A stretch of 64,000 bases of DNA from Lethocerus indicus (lineage: Eukaryota; Arthropoda; Insecta; Hemiptera; Belostomatidae), in the NCBI GenBank assembly GCA_019843655.1, contig JACDQD010000004.1:6820001-6884000 (forward strand), read 5' to 3'. The notes beneath the pieces were generated by a model, which was not told the DNA's origin, searched no databases, and saw nothing but the letters and a program-made list of their open reading frames with translations. Each line of letters begins with the position of its first letter. The stretch's first letter is position 1. The position numbers and the translations under genes were made by a program. Of the stretch, positions 47,191-59,300 are shown in pieces.

Positions 47191-50100
47191 CTGCACACAA
47201 ATTATATAAACAAATGTAAATTCGTCTCTCTTCTCTGATTTCTTTCCTACGGATAATTCAGCTGCTAAGTGGCGCTGTTTGAAAAAAAAATAAGGAACAT
47301 CGGAGGGAACAAATTTTCTTCCATTGGCCAGGCGAAAAAGAGCGTATCGTTTTTCTTCTTCCTCTACCATTTGGCGGAGAGCCAAATTCGAACCGCGCGG
47401 TTCTCCGTCCTTTTTCAAGGTGCGGTCTCGTTTCCAAACGTTGGGGGGAAAAGTAATTCGCCGAAAGGGCGAGCGAATTAGAGTAAACGATAGCCCGACC
47501 GACGATTTCGAAAATACCGATACGTGTAGAATCCAAATGTAAACGAACCTTTGCCGGGTCCCTCTCGATAATTATATACACTGCTAAATCGCCCGAGATC
47601 AAAAGACCGCAGAAGCTTTTGTGGAGCGAGGAAGCAAGTGAGAGACACAGAGAGAGAATATTGTAACCGAATTACATTCATTTTGAAATTGAACAAGAGT
47701 AAATGGTTGAATCCAGTTATTCACTGTATATGTGGGGTCACCGTGTGTCTGTTACAACTAACGCCAGCTACATAATTCAATAAACAATACACTGCAGTAG
47801 ATGAAAATGAAACGACAATAAATGAAGGTAAATATCTATCATAATAATTCCATAAAATATTTAAATGGTTTGATAATAAGTTTCCAACATCTTCAATAAT
47901 AATCCAATAATTTATTTTCTGGCTGAAAGTACACCAAAATATGCCATTAGAGGTTAATAGTTTCACAGTTTTCGTTTTTTATAATCACTTAATTATTTTA
48001 CTGCATTACTGCCAAATGCCAAGGTAAGATATTTACTTTCGGGAATTTCACAGAAATGTTATAATAACGTCAAGGTTTTCCTTTTCACCTTCCATTTTAT
48101 ATTTAATAAGGTGTGGTTATGTTTTTTATTGGCTGATAGTTTATAAACAGTTTATTTATTTAATGAAAATACGAAAAATTGAAAATAATGGATTCCGCAA
48201 TTTCCAGGGTTGGGGTCCGGTTTAGCTTATTGGTGTGTACATTTGAATGACGATTCACCCGATTCAACTTGAATCGAATTCGTACAATCATTTCGCACAG
48301 AGTTATAATATCCGGATCCAGTCCATTCAGAATTCAAAAGGAAAGTCATTCCATAACAGGGATACACCTTTTGAACGCATTCTTCATTTAAATAAACGGA
48401 TAAAATATTAAAACTTCGAAGAGCGAGAACACACAGCGGAGTAAGAAAATGAGACGAAGTTAAAATGAATCCAAGTTTAACTTAACCGAGTCCAGTATGC
48501 TAATATAGTATGCAATCTGAATTTTAATCCGCACCATACATATGCATCAGAATGTCAATCCCGATTAATCAAGTCACGAATCTTGACGCCCGGTTATGAA
48601 TATTTGGTTTTTGGGCCGGCGAAATGTCAAATCCGCGGTCTGAAATCTGGACACTAAATATTAACTACGAAAATTATGTAGAACACTACCGGTAATGGAA
48701 CGAACGAGCGCAGCTATGATTACTCGCGAACGAGTTTGTTTCATTTCTCATACCCTTTGTACAGTCCTTTGATTTGTGTAGGAGTAAATATGACATTGAA
48801 TATAGAACATGGGTAAGAATTTATTCCACAACAAAACAAAAAAACAAAAAGTTTAATACAACTTGATTATTATATTCCATCACAATTACCTTGATTAATT
48901 TGCCTAATAATAAGAAAATAGTATTGTTCAACTAGTGGGTAGTATTTACTGCACTATTAAATCCGGGCTCAAAGCAGAAAAATCCCTGAGGTTATTCCTC
49001 TGGTTTTTGGTCGGGCGACTGTGGGTTCGGTTTTAGGCAGGCCGAAGTCTTTCGACAGAAGAGGGCCGTGACTAGGAAGAAAGGGGCGGACGAGGACTGG
49101 GGCGGCGAGGAGATGGAAGCGGGGTCGGAAGAAGATTCCTATCAGTATAATGCAGTGTAATCTCGTGTGCACCAGTAATTGGTTACTGGCAGGGCCGGGC
49201 GAATGTGAGGCGGCTGTAATCTTAGCTCGGGGGTTGGAGGGCTCTCTCTCTCTATTCGGTTAAATTCGGGCCCGCTCCCCCAGAGGGCGAACCCCTTATT
49301 TCTCTCCCGGTCACCCCTTCTTTGAATCAACCCCTTCTGTATCAGAGTTCTATTGTCGCACCGATAACGTAATTAAACCAGGGCGGCAAAAAATCGTACC
49401 TATTTTCCGACCATTGCCCCTAACTATTTCATGCCTCGTCAATCTTGATAAATTGTTTAATGTTATTTTTTATTTACCAATACAGGATTGTTGTATATAC
49501 TCTATATGGAAAACAACGTGTTTAACATCCTGTTAAACTGTTTATTGTATTTTGTGTAAATAGAAGTAAAACAGACCTTCAACTCGTATATCTGTACGCT
49601 TTATATTGTTGGAAAAATTTACACTTTTATTACATATTACGCTCCCCGAAACTCAAGTAGGTGATAGTCCATATTACCGGGAGTGTCCAAAAAGGAGCAA
49701 AATATTTGCATCCATGAGCGCCAATGTCGATGTTGGAATGTATTAAAAAAATTTTGATTGGGACCCTCACCCTCCCCCCGGCACGGCGTATTTTTCGCTT
49801 TTCATCGGCCGACGGAACATATTGATATTGGGAAGTGAGGAGAGCAGTTATATTTTTTTTACGGAACGAAAGTTGATTTATGAAGTGACCCGGGTTCAAA
49901 AGGGAAATTTCATCTGTTGCTGCGTTACGGCCACACAGACGTGCACGGTTCTACACAGGAATAATTGGGAGGGATGAAAATTGATTGGGGAAAACTCGAC
50001 TCGGGGAAGTTGAACTTTGTTATATTATTCGCAGATGTCACACTGCGCTTAGTGTTTCTAAGCCCCGGTCCCAGGTGGATACAAAGGAACAAATCAAATT

Positions 50101-50300
50101 CTATATACAATTAAGAGGAACATAAATTGCATAAATAGATAAACGTTATAGATCGTAACAGAATGATTCAAGAAATTTGGTTATTGCAGAATGGAAAACA
50201 CGATATAAACATTTAGTTTGATATACATGTTTGATGGTTTGGGAATGCAGTGTTACGTTCGATTTCTGCCTGCGTTCGATGGTATTATCTACCTCTAGGG

Positions 50301-50323
50301 CCGCTCGCCATCTTCAGTAGCGG
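50301..50323. repeat. Isolated copy of the hairpin-core motif
   Basis: CCGCTCGCCATCTTCAGTAG at 50301-50320, followed by CGG, matches the loop core of the two hairpins at 40.9 and 41.9 kb over 21 bases. The surrounding sequence is otherwise different, so this may be the end of another copy or of a related element. Confidence 0.6.
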
Positions 50324-52889
50324 AGGCAGAAGCCCGACAAAAGCATAATGTAGACGTTCTCTCGAACTGAAATGTTAAATCCAGAATGAGAACATTGGAG
50401 GCGGATCGAGGTTTGCTCACGGTCGGTCAACTAGCTGTGAGGAGCTCTCTACGCCGGTAATGAACCCCGCCCTTAACACCAGAGCTGGGACATTAAGGAA
50501 TCCCACTGATGTGGGTCTCCCTCTCAGCTTCGAGGCGCCAGACCTGCCGAAACAGCACCAACTACAAGGCAATAATATCTGGACAGATGTTCTGGGGCTT
50601 GTCAGCAGGGCGCAAAATACATTAGTCAGTTCCGTGATAAAGAAATATGATACGGATCACTTATGGAAGTATGCAGTAATATACTTATACTTCTGTGTAA
50701 GAAAAACTGAGAGGCTCGAGTAGCAGGAGGTAGAAAATTAATCATATAACACGGAGAAACGTACTCAAATAAATAACTAACACAGGGAAGTAATTTCATA
50801 AAGATAACTAATATCTTCCACATTTTTGGGAAATTAACCAGACATCAGAAGGCGCCGAGCAATTATACCGGATTTCAGTGATGATTACCTCATGAAAAAA
50901 GTCAGAATAATATTAAAATTCATTATCTTTTGATTATGTGTTGTTTAAACCGTCTGTAATAAAGATTTGTTTTGTGCAATAAATTAGTAAATCGGGTAAC
51001 CTGTCGTATTTTGATAACGCTTCCCAAATTCCCGTAAAAAAAATTTCAGATAAAATTATATCGGGGGATTCAATCAGGGCACAGACACTAAAGACACCGC
51101 AGTAAATTAATAATATGCTGCTATTTCTTTATTAATAGATTGCGTCGGGTAAATAATCTTTAATTTATGTCTTAATTAGGGTGCCGACGTCGAAATAAGT
51201 TACATTGTTCGCCCGCGGGGATTCTAACGAAGGGGGAAATCTGCCATTAAGCTGCTTTTGAGAGAAAATAGATTAAATTATAATTATTAATACATTTTCG
51301 GGGGAATTTCTTCGCAGGATCATAGCCAATAGGTGTTCACCACACGTAATGAAGGATAAGAATCGTTTAGGCAATGTTGAAAGCAAATTGTACGAAAATC
51401 TTGTTGAAATTATTTATCTATATAAATTTATTGTTCTAAAGAAAAGTTATTTATTTGGGGTTCCGCGAAGATTAGGAATATCATAATTCAAGCATTCTTC
51501 ATGTTGTAATCTGTTTTTCATTGTCCACGAATGAAAACATGGGCTGAACGGTTCCGCCCTACTACCGTACGTGCCTAGAATGTGTTAATTAATTAAAACT
51601 AGTTAGAGTGTTCAAATAGCGCAGTACATTGACTTTGGTTGACAGTTGCTAATTGAGTTTCAATAACCGATTTACTTGGGCGTTTCGTGTTTAGAAGGAT
51701 TCTAAAAGTGTTTTATTATTCTGATTTCCTGAATCTCCTCTTCACCGACACGTGAACAACGTCATTATAGATGAAATGCGAACGACAGAGTAAATAGCCG
51801 AGAACTTCCAGTCTACAATTTCTGGGCTCCATTTGCAATCGGTATTCGGATTTTGTATCTGCTAAAAATAAAATGTCATTCGGCGACCGCCACACGCTTT
51901 TAATATCCGCAAAGAGGAAACCCGATGGCATGAAACCAACGATTAAACGATTAATGACGATAATGGAAAGGAAAATGCAGTCTCATTACTCGTGTCCACG
52001 AGTATTTCAGCTTCGTCGGTTTGTTGCTTCATTGCGCTTTGGCTTACGAGAACTGAATAAGAAATTCACAGCTAAGCAGTTCAAGAAACGAATGAATAAC
52101 TCGTTAATAACAATGAAATACATTAACGGAGAAAATTTGAATTTCTCATGAACAAAAGGTTCTTATAATTTAATGTCTCAGTTACGTGGAAATTCAGGAG
52201 AGAATGTAATTTCATTTGTGTCCTAGACATGTATGGTATGGCTAGGGCGCAAAATTGAAACTAGTGTAGCATTTAATCAAACAAACGCACGGAGATGATT
52301 ACTTACCTTTTAGATATTTTAAGAACATGTTTCACTAGTTTTATAGCGCAGCTTTATCATCGTAATATTGATGTTTCATCTATATTGTTGATGCGCAGAA
52401 ATGTTAGTTCTCAAACCGGCAGCAACAACTATTAATACTTATATTTGTCAAATGTATCCATATACAGTTCTTATATATTTATTCTTAAAGGGAGTAGAAA
52501 AGAGCCGTTTAGCCAATATGCCCATTCAGTATCTATGGAAGGTGAGTAAAGCGGGTGTAACGATGGAATGATAATTTATTTTGTAATCGTATTTTTCCTG
52601 CCGTCGTTAGTAAACGTGGGTCGGTTATGGCTTGTTGGCTGGAGAGAAAAACCATCCATTCATAAACTAGTCTTGACTGTTAAGTCAGCGTCAGCTATCA
52701 TTTTTAACGATCCATCGAGCGGTGCACGGGGCGGCATGTGGCGAGGTCATTTCCGCCTATGCTCTGGCAAGTTATTAGGCAAGTTTAATCGGGACAGCCT
52801 CGCCGAACTGTTAGAAAGCGCCGGCGTACAAATTAACTCAGAAAAAAAATTATGTCATCAGATAAAACACCAATTATAATATAATTAAA

Positions 52890-53325
52890 ACAGTTCGGAC
52901 GTGGAGTACTCAATTTAATGCCATCGACATAGCGACACGCGGGGGATAATAGATGGGTAATAGAGGAAAGGGACTGAACGAGTGGATTAGGATGAGGAAA
53001 AGGCGGGAGTGGAACTTCAGGACCCGGGATTTTGCGACTTCGTCGACTGTTGATATGTTGAGGTCATGATGGATTGTGCAGTTAGATACATACCAGGGAG
53101 CATTAAGGATGGTACGAAGGACTGAAATCTCTGGATGAGAGCGATGTTGGATGTCTTGGTGGAACCCCATTGCTCTATACCGTATGTCCATGTCGGTTTG
53201 AGTAGAGCTTTGTATATTGTCAGTTTGTTACTTAAGGTCAATTTTTATGTCCGTTTTAGTAATGGTCTTAAGAGTCCAAATTTTCTGTTTAAGTCGATTC
53301 TTTTGAGTGGGGTATGGGGATAAAA
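52890..53325 (-). pseudogene. 3' relic of a jockey-type non-LTR retrotransposon (reverse transcriptase C-terminus)
   Basis: On the minus strand, conceptual translations in different frames give TIYKALLKPTWTYGIEQWGS, then LRTILNAPWYVSN and HHDLNISTVDEVAK, then PHPNPLVQSLSS. The order K-x-x-LY[KN]-x-[IL]LKP-x-WTYGI-x-x-WG, RFQS, R-x-I-x-NAPWYV-x-N, [RH]DL-x-[IV]-x-TV, HPNPL is characteristic of the end of jockey-clade ORF2 (established knowledge). It has at least two frame changes and a stop after LLKRT, and is 5'-truncated, so it is a dead copy. No poly(A) tail or target duplication was identified. Confidence 0.85.
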
Positions 53326-56300
53326 AAAAAGAAAACAAGACATATTTCTCTTCAGAAGCCAAATATTCCGGAAACCTCAAAGAAAAATGGAGAAACATGC
53401 CGGAAAATTTATATATATTTCATACATAATGAAATATAAATAATACTAAATATTATATATTTAAAAACAACAAAAAGTTAAACCTGATCGAATTTTCGTT
53501 TCGTTCGTATCATCCTCCAATAGATTAAAATGAATTTTCACCAGTCGCTCGGTATCATTTTTGAACTTCGTCCTGTTCGTTATAAACAGAAGTTAAAATA
53601 CGGAACACGGCGTTGTTCCGGCGTTATGAGTTTTTGCCGCACGGAGCGTCAAACTGAATAAATATTTGCTCAACTCAAGAAACGAACAAAGTAAACCGAG
53701 GGCCCCGTCACTGAGTCATTGTTCAAAGATTAGAATTCCCAGTTAAATACATTCTGTTGATCCGCACCTCTTCCGAAAGGTCGCACACTTATAGAATTAT
53801 CGTCCCCATTAAATATTGTTTCACTTTCTCGTCTCAACCACCCGAGAGTTTCTGATTAGAGTTTGGTCTGCACGGCCTTCGTGGGCCGGACGGTACACAG
53901 TCCGATGAAAGGATGCGTTGAATTTCATATCAAGTCAGTTCACCAACGAATAAACTGTTTTCAGTATCGCGTCTCAAAGACGTATAAACAAAATCAGGCT
54001 TCCTGTAATCATTTACTGGAACACGTAGCTCGTGGTCAATAATATAAACTTTACAACTGGATCTTGATATGAACAATTATACTGGAGCGTCTAATATTTC
54101 CCTGCGGAATGAAATTTGATTTTCTATATACGAGATTTCTATATCCTATTATTTAAATCGTTCATAAATTGGTTTCATGAACGAACAGTGGAGGTTCATT
54201 TCCCGTAAAAGGTATTGCATTGATACTATTGAATGGAACCCAAGTTCCATCGAGATATTGAATCCTGTAAGAAGTCTCAATAAATATCATAAACCTGATA
54301 TTCAATTCCAGTAATTGGTATTCAAATTTGAATATACCTGTAGTCCACAGGACGCAAAGCGTTGATTGACATACTTAATTACACTAAGTAAACGGTTAAT
54401 TGATTATCCTAATGTCGGCAGAACCATTAATTGTAGACCGAATCCCGGCAGAGGTCCGGACGGAATACAGGGCCGTCTGTGGCGGAGCGCTGGGCGTTGA
54501 TCTCATCGAAATAAATGACCCGAAGCGACAGGCTCGGGGTTCCGACGTTTCCTGGTATTCCCACCCACAAGGAAAAGAAAATAAAGCGTCGCGACATTAT
54601 TAAGCGAATACTTCCAAGCCGCCTTCTTGGGTTTAACTCGCTGAACACAACTGGCCATAATAATCAGTTGTTGGTTGACGCCATGTTTCGGAAGGATCAA
54701 CTAATTAATGCTGATTTGTAGCTCGCACAGGTTGGATCGAACGTATAAACATAACGACAAGAAAAGCACGTCTGATAAAAACAAGTAATACGAAACAATC
54801 CGATATCACAGCTATTCTAACAATCGGTAGTTATGTTTTCAATTATAAGTACAACTACAGTTGAAAGAAGAATGAAAAATAGCGATATTTACGTTAATTG
54901 AATACAACATGTACTTCGTAAGAAAATTATATTTTTCAATTTCCATCAGGAAACTCTAAACATCTGCTGAAATTGAGCCGTTGGGTATGATTCACGAATT
55001 GCGGATGCGGGAAAGACATTACTATCTTGCGCAACGTTAGAGCCCCGAGCACTCAATTTCCACGATAGTGAGGCTAATTGATCCCCGAGTTAATTCCTGG
55101 CCTCGTTTTTATTTTTTGGTTCATCCAATTCGGTTTAGTTAATTAGAAAAATTAAAATGAAATCGACTATAAAACTACACAAATATGAGGTAAATTCTGC
55201 AATACGGAAATACCATTTATAACTGGAATTACTGGACAATTCCGATGTATCGTATATGGGCTATCTTGTTGTGATTTTCGCAACTACCATCAAGAATCTT
55301 ACACTAGGGTATATTTCGTTCAGAGATGAAGAACTCCACTTCCACTATACACTGTTATAGTGAGACCAGAAGCTAGTCAAGGAATTGTCCAGACTATGGC
55401 CAGTAAGGTAATTGATTCCTCTGGTGTTACGAGTAGACAAGATTTAACGCAATAAATGGGTTAACAAATATTAATTATTTGAAGTAATGGAATAATACAA
55501 AACTTTGTTAAAAAAAATACATCTGAATTCATTCCCTCAGGGCTGAGTTACGAACAATTTGAATGAAGCTGCTGGTAATTTTACTTGCAACTGTGATCAG
55601 CTGCTCTATACGTATTTTTTTTCTACAGACTCAGGCGTTGATATAAAATTGTTAGATTAACCAAAGTTGGAAAGCCTTACCGTCATAGGCTGTGCCACAC
55701 TGAGGACCACTATACTGAACATTGTAATCACCGAACAACTTCTAGCCGTGCAGACAACAAAGTAATTTCACATCTCTTTCCTGTTCGTTCCACGAGACTG
55801 AATAGGCTGAAATGACACCGCTATAACTGAAGCCGCAGTGGCAGGAGGAGGAGTAGGGGCCCACGCAGGGGGACAACTATCCCCACCATGACACTCATCA
55901 CGGGCCGATTACAGAGTTTAAGTGTGTTTACAATTAATATCCGTTGAAAACAACTGTAAACCTAGTATGGAAGTTTCTGCATTCCACCACGATAAATCCG
56001 TACGGATGTAGGATATTCTCAAGGGGTATGGCTCACTACTTTCAGCATAGGCCCCCCAGGAATTACCGCGGCCGCTGAACAATTTTTAAAGAGATCCCCG
56101 TTCGGAATATGATAACAAATATGCCCCCGCATGTTTGAGTTATGCCCGGAATTCAAGGGCCAAGCAAATCGGAGAGAACGGGCGGCTCAGTGGATTGTTG
56201 AGCGATGGGGGGGGCGGTGGCGGGGGGTGTCTCGCATTGTATAATTCAGTAGGCGGGCCACCTTAGAGGCCCGCAAAAATTCTTCGGTTATCGAACCTCA

Positions 56301-59300
56301 TGATGCAAAATTAATCACCACCGGGGAATTCCGGGCATTATCACACCGCGGGTAAATATGCGAGAAAATTCTGGGATAACCGAACGAATTAAAGAAGATT
56401 TAGTTCAATCGAAATAAAAACTGTATTTATAACAAAAGTAAGTATTATTCGTAATGTAGCCTAATGGGTGGGAGTCATTAAATGACTTTACAGAAAAATG
56501 AAGAAAACATAATTTGTTCACACGTTCGCAGGTTGTGGATCGGTGGATAACCCTTTCAGCGAGCGAAATGGGAGGGAAAATGGTGAGACTCCGAGGATGG
56601 TTCACCTCCAAGCTGAACTATGGCCCCCTCAGCCGTGTGGGGAGCATAAGACCCACGGCTGAGCATGGCCACGAATCGATCGGTTCCCATCTGCCCACGC
56701 GAGGCCAGTGGATTAAGGTGTTCCCCCCGCCAGATATCTCCAACTGCGAGCAGACGACGCGAATGTCCCTACCCGGCAGAATAAGGATAGGGCGTTTTCT
56801 CGGAAGCGAGGAAGGGTATTCCGAAACCAGAATATTCGCCCGGAAGAACCAATCGTAGGAATTAGCCCACTGTGTAGATGAAACAAAATTAAATGTGTAA
56901 AGCGTAGACGCAGCATCGAAAAGTGTGAACCTGTACAAATAGAATAAGATATGAATTATAATTATTAGGCTAGCGGGGAATCATCAACCGGTCTTCTGTC
57001 TCAAAGGATAACGCTATTTACTCAATGAACCAAATATTCAGTATTTTATAGATACTCATCCAATCGAAACTACTTAATTTTCGTCTGCAAATATACGGGA
57101 TCGTTTACAGAGACACACTGGCATGGAAATATCGGCAGATGTTTCTCGGATCAGATCGGAAAGCGTTACAACGTTAATAAAATCTTTTTCGGCCCAGCAC
57201 TCGAAAATGCTCGAGGCGCAACTCTATTTATTCAGGTATAAAGAGTAGATTTGGTTGTCGGTGGTGATGGGTTAGGGGGCGTGGGGCCGGAGGGAGACAA
57301 ACCCGTTTTAGCTGTCGGATAAAAGTGTAGCAACGAAAAAACGGTGGGCGGGGGAGCGAAAAAACCCACCCCCGCGGAAATCTGATGGAACAACCCCCTC
57401 GGTAATACCGACCCCTATTATGAATTACAAATTTCTTTGCTAAGCGAGGAGGAAGCGCGCGGGCGTAGTTTTTGCACCGGGCCTACTTTAACTCCGGTGT
57501 AAAGGGGATTACAGCCACAGAGAGAAAGGCAACAGTTTTTTTTTGCGGGGGGGAGGATTTACCTTGTTTTACAGCAGGTTTCACTAGTAGGTATGTGTCA
57601 GCCCCAGTGTATTTGCCTAGAACTGGGAGTAATACGAGCTAGTAGAATGCACCAATAAGATTTTATTTATTCATTTATATCTGTTCGTTTGATTCTCGAC
57701 TCTCGTTAGGATATCTTTTTTATAGATTGCTGATTGATATTAAAAAGTATTTCCTACCTGACGCCGATTAGGAACATATTTAAACCATGGGTAACAGTCG
57801 GTAATTAATTCACTGTCAATATAAAATGTATTCGAGCGTTTATGTCTTTCACAGATTTTCGACCGAAGGTTTGGTGGGTGAAAGTTTGTTAAGGTCCGTT
57901 AACCGCGAGCCGGGAGGGCTTTCTATAAACACAAACGCCCTGCGAAAGTTTACTGAGAGGGAGAGAGCCGGCCGGAGCTACCTAATTTAATTAATTCGGG
58001 ACGGATGTTGAGATTATTACAGTTTGGAGCCCGCAACTATCCGCGCCCAGTTGGATAGGTCAATTTCAAGAAACAATTCCAGTCGCGGCTAATTTCGTCC
58101 ACTCGACAGACCCAACTGACCGAATGAGAACGTCCAGGATGGCCGGAGCTTAGTACGATCCAAGTAAAGTATAGCAGCTTCTTGTTCAATGTATTCAAAT
58201 ATATCCTGAGTTATATGTACGTATATATAATTAAAACGTCCGTGATAAACGCCCACTTAAAAATGATCTCTCTCTCAGTTGGATCTAATTGTAGATCGGA
58301 TTCGCTTCAAGACAATCCGGTCTAAACAATTTCAGGGCAATAAAGAGAAGATAGAAAGAACCAATAAACAGATTTGTTCCCAATGGCACTTCACATTATA
58401 CGAAATTAAAAAATATTCCTGTGACACGGACAAACTACCGTTAATAAAAACCGACAAAGCTCGACTCGAGTAGCTGGCCACTTAAAATAGGCTTTACTAT
58501 GAATTAATGAACCCGGCCAAAATAGAAATCTTATTCGAGAACTCCTATTTCTGGATTTCTATTAATACAGGTTAGCGGCTCGGATGATAATTTTCTCTCC
58601 GGCCTCTAGTCCTCTCTCGGACGTCTTTCAGGAACAACAAACTGGCAATAAATCTGTGATATTTGTGTGGACGAATTAAATATCTGTCAGTCACAAAATC
58701 ACTTCCAATCGATACTTCCAAAATACCCTTATCACCGTTAATATTAAATCGGAAGTGCGCTAACGATTCATGAAATCCTTCGTTTATGCATTATTAGTTT
58801 GTACAAAAAACATAAATAACAACAATAATAAATACCATTATTATTTAATATGCTCGGATGTGGAAGCACACTCTTTAATAGTTTGTCTGCTTCTCGTGGA
58901 AGGACAACAATAAATTAAGAAATGCGTATATCATAAATAACCATTTATTGTCCAAAATGAAATTATTTGCTAACTATACTGTTTTATTGGGTGCCTAACT
59001 AATGATTAATATTCATAATATTTTATTCATCCTATAATTTAATGCAAGCTTCCCCACATTCATTGTGGGTCCAGAACAAAAACAGCCATAGAAATTTTCA
59101 AATATATTCTTCAACCTCTTATACAGTCGGGAACTATAACAGAGATGTTAACGAGTCAGGAAACATAGCACTGTTTATGCAGTGAGGAGGAGAGCGGGGG
59201 GGGGGCGCATCAGTGTCGGGCTCTTCCCTCCTTTTAACAGGCGGGGTCAGATTTTCGCGGACGTGCCTCGAATATTAGGCGGCATGAAGAGAGCACGGGG

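Noticed and set aside
50460..50723. 87-residue plus-strand frame that looks slightly protein-like (LPKQHQLQGNNIWTDVLGL)
   Set aside because: Not assignable to any family. Probably a relic next to the 21-bp repeat motif; not strong enough for a CDS.
51716..51931. Minus-strand frame behind a good pyrimidine-rich acceptor (TTTTATTTTTAG), ending near AATAAA
   Set aside because: Could be a terminal exon of an unknown gene, but no partner exon or homology was found.
55682..55746. Short minus-strand segment with donor ACG|GTAAGG, readable in two frames (KLFGDYNVQYSGPQCGTAYD or a signal-peptide-like MFSIVVLSVAQPMT)
   Set aside because: Two competing readings over only about 65 bp, and neither fits the FERM F2 expected before exon 1.
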